Below, one piece after another: positions 51,629-63,932 of a DNA stretch of 64,000 nt. Numbering within the stretch: the first letter of the stretch is position 1; each line of letters opens with the position of its first letter. The position numbers and the translations under genes were made by a program. Origin of the DNA: Mycobacterium sp. GA-1841 (lineage in GTDB: Bacteria; Actinomycetota; Actinomycetes; Mycobacteriales; Mycobacteriaceae); the NCBI RefSeq assembly GCF_001954135.1, contig NZ_MBEQ01000003.1:33196-97195 (forward strand), given 5' to 3'. The notes under the pieces are model-generated. The model was not told where the DNA came from and searched no databases. It was given only the letters and a program-made list of their open reading frames with translations.

Positions 51629-52381
51629 ATGAGTCTCAAGCAGCGACTGCCGCTGTTGCGCTGGTCGTTCATCCGGATGGGAATCGGCGCCAGACACTTC
51701 GCCCGCACCGGGCAGTGGGGCGACGGGCGGGAGGCTGCGGCCGCCGACTACGTCGTGGCCAACGCCCGCGCGGGCGATCTCGACGACGTGCTCGCCACCA
51801 TCGACCGATTCGCCTATGAGAAGTCGTTTCTGATCAACGTCGGTGACGAGAAGGGCGCGTTGCTCGATGCCGCGGTCACCAGGGCCGATCCCCGGCTGGC
51901 CCTGGAGTTGGGCACCTATTGCGGGTACGGGGCGATGCGCATCGCCCGGGCCGCCCCGGACGCCCGGGTGTTCTCGGTCGAGTTCTCCCCCACCAACGCC
52001 GACATCGCGCGACGCATCTGGACGCACGCCGGGGTGGCCGACCGGATCACCTGCGTCGTCGGGACGGTGGGCGACGGCGGCGCCACACTGGATACATTGT
52101 CCGCCAACGGTTTTGAATCCGGTGGGTTGGATTTCGTGTTCCTCGACCACGACAAGAACGCGTATCTGACCGATCTACAGAGCCTGCTCGACCGCACGTG
52201 GCTGCACCGCGGTTCGATCGTGGTGGCCGACAACGTGAAGCTGCCGGGCGCACCGAAGTATCTGGCCTACATGCGTGAGCAACAGGGCAGGCTCTGGGAC
52301 ACCGTCCATCACAAGACCCATGCCGAGTACCAGAGCCTGCTGCCGGATCTGGTGCTGGAGTCGCGGTACCTGGGCGGTTAA
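51629..52381 (+). CDS. Catechol-type O-methyltransferase
   Basis: A 250-residue class I SAM-dependent methyltransferase of the COMT group. Motif I is [18 protein letters not shown] near residues 91-108, an acidic SAM contact lies in VFSVEFSP, and [16 protein letters not shown] matches the metal and catechol-binding Asp region, with [10 protein letters not shown] as the second metal block. It would methylate a hydroxyl of a catechol with Mg. ATG 51629 is used. ATG 51617 in frame is possible. It is the only plus-strand gene inside the housekeeping block and corresponds to Rv1703c. Confidence 0.92.
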   Translation: MSLKQRLPLLRWSFIRMGIGARHFARTGQWGDGREAAAADYVVANARAGDLDDVLATIDRFAYEKSFLINVGDEKGALLDAAVTRADPRLALELGTYCGYGAMRIARAAPDARVFSVEFSPTNADIARRIWTHAGVADRITCVVGTVGDGGATLDTLSANGFESGGLDFVFLDHDKNAYLTDLQSLLDRTWLHRGSIVVADNVKLPGAPKYLAYMREQQGRLWDTVHHKTHAEYQSLLPDLVLESRYLGG

Positions 52382-53330
52382 CGCGCCCTGGGGTGTGCGC
52401 CCGCCCAGACCTCTCGCAGGGTGTGGACGGTGACCATGGTGTAGATCTGCGTGGTGGTCACCGAAGCGTGCCCCAACAGTTCCTGCACGACGCGGACGTC
52501 GGCGCCGCCGTCGAGCAGGTGGGTGGCGAAGGAGTGCCGCAGGGTGTGCGGAGACACTGCCGAGGTGATCCCGGCCCGCTCGGCCGCATCCTGCAGCACC
52601 TGCCAGGCGCTCTGCCGGGACAACCGCCCGCCTCGGGCATTGAGAAAGATCGCTGGAGTTCCCCGCCCGCGTCGGGCCAGATCGGGACGACCCCGCACCA
52701 GGTAGGCGTCCAGCGCACTCACCGCGGGGCGGCCGATGGGCACGAGGCGCTGCTTGCCGCCTTTGCCGTGCAGCAGCACCGAGCGCGCCTGGGTGTCGAT
52801 GTCGTCGACGTCGAGGCCGACGGCTTCGGAGATACGCGCGCCGGTGGAGTACAGAAGTTCCAGAAGCGCCCGGTTGCGCAAGGTCAGCGGACCGTCGGCC
52901 TCGCTGTCCCCGCCGGCGGCCTCCAGTAGCGCGAGCACTTCGTCGAGGCTGAGGCTCTTGGGCAGCCGGCGGCTCGGGGTGGGCGGTTTGACGCCGCGCG
53001 CGACGTCGAGTTCGGTCATGCCCTCGGCCGTCGCAAACCGGTGCAACCCGCGGACCGCGACCACCGCCCTGGCCGCCGACACCGCCGACAGTGCGGCCAC
53101 ACCGGCGTCCGGGTCACCGCGACGCAGCGCGATGAGGAAGTCGCTGACGTCGGTCTCGTTCACCTTGGCCAGGTCGTCGATTCCACGCTGGGTCAGGTGT
53201 TCGGAGTAACGCCGCAGATCGCGCCGGTACGAGCTCAAGGTGTTGGCCGCCACCCCGCGCTCGATCGTCAGATGATCGAGGTAGCCCTGGAGTTGGTCGT
53301 CGAGGGCCGGGCGCAGGGGTGACGGGGTTG

Positions 53331-53334
<4 letters not shown>
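52378..53334 (-). CDS. xerD: Tyrosine recombinase XerD
   Basis: A 318-residue tyrosine recombinase that resolves chromosome dimers at dif with XerC. The SAM-like N-terminal domain ([21 protein letters not shown]) precedes the catalytic domain with Arg in [36 protein letters not shown] and the nucleophile Tyr. ATG at 53334 overlaps the upstream Nudix stop (ATGA). The stop overlaps the convergent methyltransferase. Corresponds to Rv1701. Confidence 0.96.
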
Positions 53335-55797
<2,463 letters not shown>

Positions 55798-55845
55798 TCA
55801 CCTTAACACTGACGGCGACAAGTCGTCGCTGGCGCGCCGCGTGCG

Positions 55846-56787
55846 CTATTGCGGGATGGTCACCGACGTCGCGCCCTGCCCGGTTCCGTACTTCCCGGGT
55901 TTCCCTCCGCCCACCAGGTCGCTCAGCGCGAGTACTGCGGTGAGCTGCCCGGCGCTGGCATCGACGTCGTCGACGGTGCTGACCGCTGCCGTCAGTCCGG
56001 CATCGGACCTGGTCACGGCGACCGGCCCGGTGCCCGACGCCGAGCCGGAGCGGCCCACCAACACCGTCCCGGCGCCGTGGGGCGCCAAACCGGCGGCGAA
56101 CCGGGCCACGGTGGCACCGCGGTTGCCGCCGTCGTCACCGAGCCCGCCACCGGTCACGATCAGCGCTGCATCGGCTGCCGGCATGTGCTGATCGTCATAG
56201 CTGAGGAACCCGGTGTCGCGTAGCGCGGCGAGCACGGTCTGGCGGGCCATGTCATCCACGGGCGCGGCGGCCGGATTCTTGTCGATCAGCAGGGTGATGC
56301 CCAGCAGGTCACCCGCTTGGGAACCTTGGTCCACCGCCGCGGTGCTCAGCTGCTTGCCCGCCGGAACGATCGGCGAGTTGACCACCGAGAGCAGTTTGTC
56401 GGCCGAGTTGGCTTCGACGAACTCACTCGTGAGTCCGATCGTCCCGGTCACCCGTCCGCCGGCCTGGCCGACGAACCGGGACATGGCGTCGACATCGCCG
56501 TCGTCGGCGTCAGGTGTGCGAAACACCACCACCGATTTGTCCTTCAACGCCTCGCGCACGATTCTCGGCGCCATCTGCGCGTCGAATTTCCCAGCGGCGT
56601 TGAGCTTTTCGTTCAGCGCGTTCTTCCCGTCGGTGAGCGTGTCGATCTGATGCTGCAGGTCCAACTTGTCGTCTCGAAGACCCGACAGCACGGTGTTGGA
56701 CAGCAAGCCCGATCCCAGGGCCACCCCGATGGCAAGGGCCAGGAACACCGCCGCCAACGAAATCGCATGGGCACGTAACGTGATCAC
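55846..56787 (-). CDS. mctB: Copper transport/cell-separation protein MctB (SteB-like)
   Basis: A 313-residue protein with one N-terminal membrane helix (residues 6-28, AHAISLAAVFLALAIGVALGS), a coiled-coil segment (LRDDKLDLQHQIDTLTDGKN) and a beta-rich exported domain. It is the homologue of Rv1698, reported as a copper-resistance outer-membrane factor, and of corynebacterial SteB, which works with SteA in cell separation. GTG at 56787 lies three bases after the steA stop, so the two are co-expressed. Which of the two roles applies here cannot be told from sequence. Confidence 0.9.
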   Translation of the reverse strand: MITLRAHAISLAAVFLALAIGVALGSGLLSNTVLSGLRDDKLDLQHQIDTLTDGKNALNEKLNAAGKFDAQMAPRIVREALKDKSVVVFRTPDADDGDVDAMSRFVGQAGGRVTGTIGLTSEFVEANSADKLLSVVNSPIVPAGKQLSTAAVDQGSQAGDLLGITLLIDKNPAAAPVDDMARQTVLAALRDTGFLSYDDQHMPAADAALIVTGGGLGDDGGNRGATVARFAAGLAPHGAGTVLVGRSGSASGTGPVAVTRSDAGLTAAVSTVDDVDASAGQLTAVLALSDLVGGGKPGKYGTGQGATSVTIPQ

Positions 56788-56790
56788 AGC

Positions 56791-57987
56791 TCACCCGCCA
56801 CTTGAGCTGACCAGGCCCTGCACCCAGAGCGTGAAGCGGTTCCAGTAGTCGACCACCCAGTCGATCACCGCGCTGTCGGCGCGCGAAACCCACAGCGCGA
56901 CAACGACGGCCACCAGCATGGCCAGTACCAGCAAGGCGATCGCCCCACCGGAGACCCGGCTGCGGTACAGGGTGGCCACCGCCTTGGCGTCGACGAGTTT
57001 CTCGCCGACCTTCAAGCGGGTCAGGAACGTCGACGGGTTGCTGCGTTGGCGCGAGCGGTCGAAGAACTCCTCGATGGAGGCAGTGTGCCCGGCGGTGACG
57101 ATCAGCGACGCACCGTGGTGGTCACACAGCAGCAAGGCCAGGTCCGCCGCCGATCCGGCAGCCGGGAACGTCATCGCGCCGACGCCCAGATCCTGGATGC
57201 GCTCGAGGCCGGCGGCGTGGCCGTCGGCGTCGGCCGGCAACACCACCTGGGCACCGCAGCGCAGCACCTCGACGCTCATCTTGTCCGGGTCACCGACGAT
57301 CAACGCCGGACGGTATCCGGCCTTGCGCAGCACGTCTGCGCCGACGCCGACGCCGACCAGTACCGGCTGGTACTCCTTGATGAACGGCTTGAGCGCCCGC
57401 AGATCCTCGGCGGCGTTGGGCTCCTCGGCCACGATCACCACATGCCTGCGGTGCAGGTCCACGTCGATGTTCGGGATCCCGATGCCGTCGATGAGCAGCG
57501 GACTCTCACTGCGGATGAACTCGATGGTGTTGCCGGCAAAGGCTTCCAGGTGTGCCACGAGGCCGCTCTTGGCGTCGTGCATCAACTCGTGGATCTCTTG
57601 GTCGTTACGCTCGGTGCCGAGCGCGATGCGCCGATCCCCGGAGTAGACGCCGCCGTTGTGCAGGCGGACCCGGGCCCCGTCTTTGACCTTCTTGAAGATG
57701 TCCGGGCCGGCTTCGTCGATCAGCACCACGCCGTTGGCGACGAGAACCTCGGGCCCGAGGTTCGGGTAGCGGCCGGAGATCGACGGGGAGGCGTTGACGA
57801 CGCCGGCGATCTGCGCCTCGACCAGCGCGTCGGCGGTGATCCGGTCCAGGTCCTGGGCGTCGAGCACCACGATGTCGCCGGGGCCGACACGGCGCAGCAG
57901 CCGATCGATGTCGCGGTCCACCCGGGCAGTGCCGGTGACTCCCGGACGCGAACTGGCATGGCGGGTCAGCAGCGTGGACATCTTCAT
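56791..57987 (-). CDS. steA: Cytokinetic-ring protein SteA-like
   Basis: A 398-residue protein (Rv1697 homologue). A thiamine-pyrophosphokinase-like alpha/beta core (RRVGPGDIVVLDAQDLDRIT; VGVGVGADVLRKAGYRPALIVGDPDKMSVEVL) is followed near the C-terminus by one membrane helix (IALLVLAMLVAVVVALWVS). In Corynebacterium SteA localises to the septum and acts in daughter-cell separation with SteB. ATG at 57987. The 136 bases between it and recN hold no gene I can support and should contain a promoter. Confidence 0.88.
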   Translation of the reverse strand: MKMSTLLTRHASSRPGVTGTARVDRDIDRLLRRVGPGDIVVLDAQDLDRITADALVEAQIAGVVNASPSISGRYPNLGPEVLVANGVVLIDEAGPDIFKKVKDGARVRLHNGGVYSGDRRIALGTERNDQEIHELMHDAKSGLVAHLEAFAGNTIEFIRSESPLLIDGIGIPNIDVDLHRRHVVIVAEEPNAAEDLRALKPFIKEYQPVLVGVGVGADVLRKAGYRPALIVGDPDKMSVEVLRCGAQVVLPADADGHAAGLERIQDLGVGAMTFPAAGSAADLALLLCDHHGASLIVTAGHTASIEEFFDRSRQRSNPSTFLTRLKVGEKLVDAKAVATLYRSRVSGGAIALLVLAMLVAVVVALWVSRADSAVIDWVVDYWNRFTLWVQGLVSSSGG

Positions 57988-58123
57988 GGGCCGATTCTGT
58001 CGGGGATCGCCGGTCAGACGGCGGAGGCGCGCCGTAACACCAGCCTCAGAAGTCGTCTTTAGTCACATCAGTAACAGCCGCGCGGTCTCGGTACGACATC
58101 GAACCCGGATCCGAAAAGTGGCG

Positions 58124-59887
58124 CTACGGAGCGCTGCGCTCCTGCTGAGCGGCCTCCAGCAACTCCCTGGCATGCGCCCGGCCGCTGTCCGACTCCCCCA
58201 ACCCGGCCAACATGCGAGCCAGCTCGGCGACCCGGTCCTCGTCCTCGATGCGCCGCACGCCGCTGGACTTGGCGCGACCGTTGCCGCTGTCGACCACCAG
58301 GTGCGCATCCGCATACGCCGCGACCTGAGGCAGGTGCGTCACCACGATCACCTGATGGGTGCGGGCCAGCCGGGCCAGCCGACGGCCGATCTGTACCGCG
58401 GCCCGCCCGCCGACCCCGGCATCGACCTCGTCGAACACCATCGTGGTGCCCGCGGTCGACGCCGACAGCACGACCTCCAACGCCAGCATCACGCGGGAGA
58501 GCTCACCGCCGGAGGCGCTCTTGGCCAGCGGCAGCACATCAGCCCCCCGGTGCGCGGTGAACCCGAACTCGACCGCGTCGACCCCGTCGTGACCGGCGTG
58601 CAGCACCGCACCATCGGGCATGGTCAGTGGCGCCGAGTCATCGGCGCGTGCCGCCATCGGGGCGACGCCGATCGTGAACACCGCGTTGGCCATGGCCAGC
58701 CCGGCCAACTCCGCGGTGACCGCCTTCGCCAGGCCCTTGGCCGCCCGGGTCCGGGCCTTGGTGAGGTCTGCGGCCGCCGTGACCACCTGCGCCTCCAGCT
58801 CGGCAACCTTGCGGTCCAGCGCGGCCAGACTCTCCTCGGACACGTCGAGCTGAGCCAACCGGTCCGCGGCCTCACGTGACCACTCCAGTACCCCGTCGAC
58901 GTCGGCGGCATACTTGCGGGTCAGCGTGCGCAGCTCAGCCTGACGCGCCAGTTTGGTCTCCAAAGTGCTGGCATCACTGGGCAATTCGGAAAGATAGTCT
59001 CCGAGCTCGCCGGAGACGTCGCCGATCACCGCCATCGCCTCGGCCAGACGTCCCGCCAGCGCCTGCAGCGCCGAATCGTCGGTGGCTTCCAGGGCCCCCT
59101 GCGCGCGCCCTACCCCGTCGGCCGCCGACATCGAATCGGGTGCCGGCTCGTCGAGCTCACCGGAAAGGGCCAGGCGAGCCGTCTGCGCGGCCTCCCGGAG
59201 CGCGTCGAGTTCCGAGAGCCGGCGGATGTCGGCGATGATCGCCTCGTCCTCACCGGGAAGTGGTGCGACGGCGTCGATCTCCTGGATCCCGAAGCTGAGC
59301 CGGTCAGCTTCCTGGGCGAGTTCCCGGGCGCGATGACGACGATCCGCCAGGTCCCGACGCGCGTCGAGCCACTCCTCGCGGATCCGGCGGTAGCGGATCA
59401 GCGGCTTGTCCACCTCGGCGAACCGGTCCAGCGCCGCCCGCTGTTCGTCGGGCCGCATCAATCGCAACTGGTCGTTCTGGCCATGCAAGGTCAACACCTG
59501 GGCGGTGAAGTTGCTCAACGACTTGGCCGGCACACTGCGCCCACCCAGGTACGCCCGCGATGGCCCGGTCCGGCTCACCGAGCGGGCCGCGATCACGCTG
59601 CCGTCGTCGTCACGTTCGGCACCGGAAGACTCCAGGATGTCCTCGACCCGAACCGATACGTCCTCGCCGAGTTCGCTTGTGCTGAAGCGGCCTTCGACGA
59701 CGGCACGATCAGATCCCGACCGCACCCGGGTGGCGTCCGCACGGGCTCCGCCGAGCAGGTGCAGGCTGGTCACCACCATCGTCTTGCCGGTACCGGTCTC
59801 ACCGGTCAACACGGTCAAGCCACGGTCGAATTCCGCGGTGGCGGCGCTGATCGCGCCCAACGACTCGATACGGATCTCTGACAGCAC
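58124..59887 (-). CDS. recN: DNA repair ATPase RecN
   Basis: A 587-residue SMC-like protein for double-strand break repair. Walker A is GETGTGKT at residues 29-36. A long coiled coil fills the middle (REEWLDARRDLADRRHRARE; ETKLARQAELRTL), and the signature GGELSRVMLALEVV and Walker B TMVFDEVDAGVGG are near the end. GTG at 59887 lies 6 bases after nadK. The nadK-recN order is conserved in actinobacteria. Corresponds to Rv1696. Confidence 0.96.
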   Translation of the reverse strand: MLSEIRIESLGAISAATAEFDRGLTVLTGETGTGKTMVVTSLHLLGGARADATRVRSGSDRAVVEGRFSTSELGEDVSVRVEDILESSGAERDDDGSVIAARSVSRTGPSRAYLGGRSVPAKSLSNFTAQVLTLHGQNDQLRLMRPDEQRAALDRFAEVDKPLIRYRRIREEWLDARRDLADRRHRARELAQEADRLSFGIQEIDAVAPLPGEDEAIIADIRRLSELDALREAAQTARLALSGELDEPAPDSMSAADGVGRAQGALEATDDSALQALAGRLAEAMAVIGDVSGELGDYLSELPSDASTLETKLARQAELRTLTRKYAADVDGVLEWSREAADRLAQLDVSEESLAALDRKVAELEAQVVTAAADLTKARTRAAKGLAKAVTAELAGLAMANAVFTIGVAPMAARADDSAPLTMPDGAVLHAGHDGVDAVEFGFTAHRGADVLPLAKSASGGELSRVMLALEVVLSASTAGTTMVFDEVDAGVGGRAAVQIGRRLARLARTHQVIVVTHLPQVAAYADAHLVVDSGNGRAKSSGVRRIEDEDRVAELARMLAGLGESDSGRAHARELLEAAQQERSAP

Positions 59888-59893
59888 AGCGAT

Positions 59894-60817
59894 CTACTGT
59901 CCCCGCCATCCGGTGACCGGCAGCCGGAACTTACGCACCAATCGATCAGTGAACGGGGCCGAGTCCAGCCGCACCCATTTCAGCGGCGTACCGCAGCGTG
60001 TCACCTCCAGGCGGCCACCGGCCGGCACCACCATCTCGCGCCGACCGTCGCAGAACACCAGGGCGTCATTGCCGCTCGCCTCGATCTCGATGGCGATACT
60101 GGCCGCCGGGCTCGTCACCATCGGCCGGGCGAACAGCGCGTGAGCGTTGTTGGGCACCACCAGGATCGCCTCCAGGTCCGGCCACAGCACCGGGCCGCCC
60201 GCGGAGAACGCGTAGGCCGTCGAGCCCGTCGGGGTGGACACCAGTACGCCGTCACAACCGAAGGACGAGACCGGGCGGCCGTCGACCTCCAGCACCACTC
60301 CGAGCACCCCGAGCCGGGGTCCTTTCTCCAGGCTGGCTTCGTTCAGTGCCCACCCGCGGTTCACCACGTCGGTACCCACCCGCACCACGACGTCGAGGGT
60401 CATCCGCTCCTCGATGCGATAGTCACGCTCGATGATGCGCTCGAGCACGTGGTCGATGGCCTCCGCCTCCGCCTCGGCCAGGAAGCCGATGCGGCCCAGA
60501 TTGACCCCCACCACCGGGATCTCGACGTTGCGGGCGAGTTCGGCCGCGCGCAGGAAGGTCCCGTCGCCGCCCAGCACCAGCACGAGTTCACAGCCCTCGG
60601 CCGCCCGTTCCTCGGCGTCGACCACCTCGATGTCGACACCCAGCGCCCGCATGTCGTCGGGCGCCAGATGCAACGGGCCGCGGTCCACCGCCTCGGCCGA
60701 GAGCACTTTCAAGCCAATACCGTTGTCGCCGAGCACTTTCTCCACCCGGCGGGCGACCTCGGTCGCCTCGTCCCGGCCGGTGTGCACCACGAGCAGGATC
60801 GTGCGTTCAGACGTCAT
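59894..60817 (-). CDS. nadK: NAD kinase
   Basis: A 307-residue inorganic polyphosphate/ATP-NAD kinase. [14 protein letters not shown] near residue 80 is the catalytic GGDG motif, and [23 protein letters not shown] is the NAD-binding block. It makes NADP in the cytosol. ATG at 60817 overlaps the tlyA stop (ATGA). Corresponds to Rv1695 (ppnK). Confidence 0.96.
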   Translation of the reverse strand: MTSERTILLVVHTGRDEATEVARRVEKVLGDNGIGLKVLSAEAVDRGPLHLAPDDMRALGVDIEVVDAEERAAEGCELVLVLGGDGTFLRAAELARNVEIPVVGVNLGRIGFLAEAEAEAIDHVLERIIERDYRIEERMTLDVVVRVGTDVVNRGWALNEASLEKGPRLGVLGVVLEVDGRPVSSFGCDGVLVSTPTGSTAYAFSAGGPVLWPDLEAILVVPNNAHALFARPMVTSPAASIAIEIEASGNDALVFCDGRREMVVPAGGRLEVTRCGTPLKWVRLDSAPFTDRLVRKFRLPVTGWRGQ

Positions 60818-61623
60818 TGCGGGCCCTCCTCAACCGCCCGTCGCACTGCCTGTTCGAGCATGTCGCCCTCCAGTGCACGGTCGGTCCCGGTACGCAGGTG
60901 CAGAAAATATTCGACGTTGCCCGATGGACCCGGAAGCGGGCTGGCCGTCACATCGACAGCATGCCACTGCAATGTGGCCGCCTTGCGGGCAACCGTACAC
61001 ACGGCATCGACACGCAGTTCCGGGTCGGAGACCACACCGCCGGCGCCGACCCGGTCCTTGCCCACCTCGAACTGCGGTTTCACCATCGGAACGATATCGG
61101 CGTCGGGCGCGGCGCAGGTAGTCAGCGCCGGGAGCACGGTGGCCAGCGAGATGAACGACAGATCCGCGACGATCAGCTGCACCGGGCCACCGATCGCCTC
61201 GCACGTCAACTCCCGCACATTCGTGCGCTCCAGCACGTGCACGCGTTCGTCCGAGCGCAGCGACCAGGCCAACTGCCCGTATCCGACGTCGGCGGCGACC
61301 ACTTCGGCGGCGCCCCGATCAAGCAGCACCTCGGTGAAACCTCCGGTCGACGCTCCGGCATCCAGGCAGCGCCGTCCCTCGACAGCGACGTCGAAAGCGT
61401 CGAGCGCACCGATCAGCTTGTGCGCTCCCCGGGACACCCAGCTGCGCTCTTCGGTGGCGAGCACCGTGATGTTGGTATCCGAGGCGACCGCGGTCGCCGG
61501 CTTCGCCGCGGGCATCCCGTCGATACGGACCCGCCCGGCCTCGATCAGCTCAGCGGCCTGCTGGCGGGACCGGGCCAACCCGCGTCGCACCAGCTCGGCA
61601 TCAACACGAGCCCGCCGCGCCAC
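60814..61623 (-). CDS. tlyA: 16S/23S rRNA 2'-O-methyltransferase TlyA
   Basis: A 269-residue TlyA. The N-terminal S4-like domain ([25 protein letters not shown]) is followed by a Rossmann methyltransferase with [19 protein letters not shown] and the KDKE-type catalytic residues (Lys in RGAHKL, Asp in VADLSF, Lys in MVKPQFE). It methylates cytidines of 16S and 23S rRNA, and its loss gives capreomycin resistance in M. tuberculosis. The start is GTG at 61623. Corresponds to Rv1694. Confidence 0.96.
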   Translation of the reverse strand: MARRARVDAELVRRGLARSRQQAAELIEAGRVRIDGMPAAKPATAVASDTNITVLATEERSWVSRGAHKLIGALDAFDVAVEGRRCLDAGASTGGFTEVLLDRGAAEVVAADVGYGQLAWSLRSDERVHVLERTNVRELTCEAIGGPVQLIVADLSFISLATVLPALTTCAAPDADIVPMVKPQFEVGKDRVGAGGVVSDPELRVDAVCTVARKAATLQWHAVDVTASPLPGPSGNVEYFLHLRTGTDRALEGDMLEQAVRRAVEEGPQ

Positions 61624-61629
61624 CTGCGC

Positions 61630-61836
61630 TCACCTTCCGGTCGCCTGCGGTCCGCCCGGTTGACCCCTGTCGACGGATTCGAGGGCAGCCACGAGCAGAT
61701 CGTGGGCCTGCTCCAGCCGCGCGGCCACCACATCGATGTCCGTGCGGTCGAGCGCCGAAGGGTCCACCGCGGGATCCGGCACGCCTGCCAACACTGCAGC
61801 GACCTGCGCGCGCAGCTCGTCGGGATCAGTAGTCAT
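61630..61836 (-). CDS. Small conserved protein (Rv1693-like)
   Basis: A 68-residue acidic protein: MTTDPDELRAQVAAVLAGVP at the start, one helix (DVVAARLEQAHDLLVAALES) and a polar tail rich in Gly and Pro. It sits between the phosphatase and tlyA genes, where M. tuberculosis has Rv1693. ATG 61836 is used. GTG 61848 in frame overlaps nothing and is possible. No function is known. Close spacing (6 bases) to tlyA implies joint transcription. Confidence 0.8.
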   Translation of the reverse strand: MTTDPDELRAQVAAVLAGVPDPAVDPSALDRTDIDVVAARLEQAHDLLVAALESVDRGQPGGPQATGR

Positions 61837-61849
61837 AGCGACACTCACG

Positions 61850-62878
61850 CTAGTCGATGACGCGCTGATCGACCGGCACCGACAGCAGCGACCATCGACC
61901 CAACGCCTCGCGCGCGGCGTCATCGCCGGCCGCCACGGTGACGGAGCCGTCGGACCCGGCGTTCCACACCGCATGCGCGGCTGCCCGCACCACCGACACG
62001 TCATCGTGGGGCTGCCGGCCGGTGGCATGCACGGTGACCGTCGCCGTGTCGATGTCGACCCGCCAGGCGTCCTGCGGTGCGATCCGCAGGGCCTCGGCCT
62101 CGGTGTGCAGTCCACGAAGATCGGCGGCCAGAAAGCCCGGACGCTCCCCCGCGGCCGCATGGACGACCTCAGGAGCGGTACTGACGCCGGTGAGCACCAT
62201 CAGACTCGGCAATCCGGCGGCGACGGCGCCGGCGATATCGGTGTCGAGCCGGTCACCGACCACCAGTGGCGCGGTGAACGAACCCCGGCCCAGCGCGTCG
62301 TTCATCAACGTCGGTTGCGGCTTTCCGGCCACCAGCGGCTCCCGCCCGGTCGCCGCCCGCAATGCGGCCACCATCGAGCCGTTGCCCGGTAGCAGGCCGC
62401 GTTCCGTCGGCAGGGTCAGATCCACGTTGGCGGCCACCCACAACGCCCCGGCGCGGATTGCCAGCGCCGCCTCGGCCAGGTTCGGCCACGCGGTATCCGT
62501 GGAGTGTCCCTGCACCACAGCGACCGGGCCCTCGTCGAACGTCCGAACCGGACGCAGACCGACATTGCGTACCTCATCGGCAAGAGCCTCGGCCCCCACC
62601 ACCAGAACTACCGAGTCCCCCGGCAGGTGCGCGGCAAGAAGGTGGGCCGCGCTCTGTGCGCTGGTCACCACATCGTCGGCTGCCGCGGCGAACCCGAGTT
62701 CACGAAGGTGTCCGGCCACCTGACCGGGCGCACGGGAGGCGTTGTTGGTCACGTAGAGCACCCGCGCCGAGACCGCAGCCAGGCTCTCCAGTGCACCTGA
62801 TGTGGGCGCGTGGCCGCGAAAGACCGTGCCATCGAGATCGAGCAGCAGGCAATCATGTTGCCGCGCAAGCGTGCTCAC
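61850..62878 (-). CDS. HAD-type glycerol-3-phosphate phosphatase (Rv1692-like)
   Basis: A 342-residue HAD-IIA phosphatase. The nucleophile motif LLLDLDGTVFRG is near residues 11-22, TNNASR supplies motif II, Lys in VAGKPQP motif III, and VGDRLDTDIAGA motif IV. The C-terminal 80 residues form a small GNAT-like extension. The M. tuberculosis relative Rv1692 was shown to be a D,L-glycerol 3-phosphate phosphatase, linked to recycling of glycerophospholipid. GTG at 62878, one base after the TPR gene. Confidence 0.92.
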   Translation of the reverse strand: MSTLARQHDCLLLDLDGTVFRGHAPTSGALESLAAVSARVLYVTNNASRAPGQVAGHLRELGFAAAADDVVTSAQSAAHLLAAHLPGDSVVLVVGAEALADEVRNVGLRPVRTFDEGPVAVVQGHSTDTAWPNLAEAALAIRAGALWVAANVDLTLPTERGLLPGNGSMVAALRAATGREPLVAGKPQPTLMNDALGRGSFTAPLVVGDRLDTDIAGAVAAGLPSLMVLTGVSTAPEVVHAAAGERPGFLAADLRGLHTEAEALRIAPQDAWRVDIDTATVTVHATGRQPHDDVSVVRAAAHAVWNAGSDGSVTVAAGDDAAREALGRWSLLSVPVDQRVID

Positions 62879-62879
62879 G

Positions 62880-63764
62880 TCAGGAAAGCTCCGTTATCCG
62901 GTCTTCCGCGTCAGTGATGCCTTCGACGTCGGCATGCGCGGCGTGGAGGAACCACTGCAATGCCTCGTCCCGGCGCTCGAGTGCCAGCAGGGTGTCGGCA
63001 TAGACGTAGAACAGCCGGGCAGCGGTCGACCCCACTCCGGCGGGGTCGAGCTGCGGCGTGGACAGGATGGCCAACGCCTGCTCGAACTGGCCGAGGTCCG
63101 ACCGGGCACCGGCCGTCACGATCCGCAGTTCGTCGGCGTCCTCGCCGGTCAAGGCGGCAGCCTCGTCGCTGCGGGCCAACTCCAACGCCCGTTCGGGCCG
63201 TCCCACCCCGCGTTCGCAATCGGCGATCATCGGCAGCAGCATCGACTTGCTGCCCATCCGCCGGGCCGCGCGCAATTCGGCAAGGGCCTGGGCCCAGTCA
63301 CCGCTGTGATACGCCGCAATACCCACGGCTTCACGCACCACCGCGATCCGCCCGGCTCGGTTACGGGCGGCACGGGCATGGGCGAGCGCGGTCTCGGGAT
63401 CTTCGTCGAGCAACTTGCCGGCCATCACCAGGTGGCGAGCAACGAAGTCGGCGGTGGCCTTGTCCAGGGTCACCAGTTCCCGGCGTACATCAGGGGCCAA
63501 TTCTTTGGCCTCGACATCGGCCGGCAACTTCGGGCCGTCATTCCTGGGGTCGCCGTCGTCGGTGGGCTGGGCCGAACGAGCCCGGCCGGGTCCAGACACC
63601 CGGGGGGCGCCGGAGCGTTGGTCCCGTCCCCGTTGGTCGCGTTGGTCGCGGCCACGCTGATCGCGTTGATCCCGGGGACGACGCGGCCCTGAACTGCTCG
63701 ATGCGCGGTCGTTCGATGCACGCCGCGGGCGCCGCTCTGCGTCGCCTTGTCTGTCTCCGACCAC
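62880..63764 (-). CDS. Tetratricopeptide-repeat protein with Arg/Asp/Gln repeat tail (Rv1691-like)
   Basis: A 294-residue protein. Residues 1-75 are disordered and very basic, with repeated RDQRDQRG units near 31-50. From about 85 on, helical TPR-like repeats follow (RHLVMAGKLLDEDPETALAH; GIAAYHSGDWAQALAELRAARR; LARLFYVYADTLLALERRDEALQW-type segments). TPRs bind partner proteins. GTG at 63764 has AAAGG six bases upstream. TATCCT at 63794-63799 (minus) is a -10 candidate. The gene heads the long housekeeping operon and lies directly downstream of the rRNA operon, as in Rv1691. The exact repeats at DNA level (63616-63675) could vary in number. Confidence 0.9.
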   Translation of the reverse strand: MVGDRQGDAERRPRRASNDRASSSSGPRRPRDQRDQRGRDQRDQRGRDQRSGAPRVSGPGRARSAQPTDDGDPRNDGPKLPADVEAKELAPDVRRELVTLDKATADFVARHLVMAGKLLDEDPETALAHARAARNRAGRIAVVREAVGIAAYHSGDWAQALAELRAARRMGSKSMLLPMIADCERGVGRPERALELARSDEAAALTGEDADELRIVTAGARSDLGQFEQALAILSTPQLDPAGVGSTAARLFYVYADTLLALERRDEALQWFLHAAHADVEGITDAEDRITELS

Positions 63765-63888
63765 GTGTGCCTTTCTACCCGCCCTTCCCGCAAAGGATAC
63801 TGGCAGCTACCACGGCCGACATAATCATGCCGACGCGGGCCTATCGAATATCAAGAATTAGCCGTCAAAAGAATTCGTTCATAAAAGC

Positions 63889-63924
63889 GAATCACCCCCC
63901 ACGCATAAACGTGGGGGGTGATTC
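63889..63924 (-). terminator. rRNA operon terminator
   Basis: A perfect 15-bp stem with arms at 63889-63903 and 63910-63924 (GAATCACCCCCCACG and its complement) has the loop CATAAA. It lies 9 bases after the 5S 3' end, with GCTTTTATG following in the minus direction. This is among the strongest hairpins in the window and fits the end of a highly transcribed rRNA operon. Confidence 0.93.
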
Positions 63925-63932
63925 TTAATTTG

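Noticed and set aside
63600..63680. Short direct repeats resembling a CRISPR array
   Set aside because: They are in-frame coding repeats in the TPR gene with no spacers between units. No cas genes are present.
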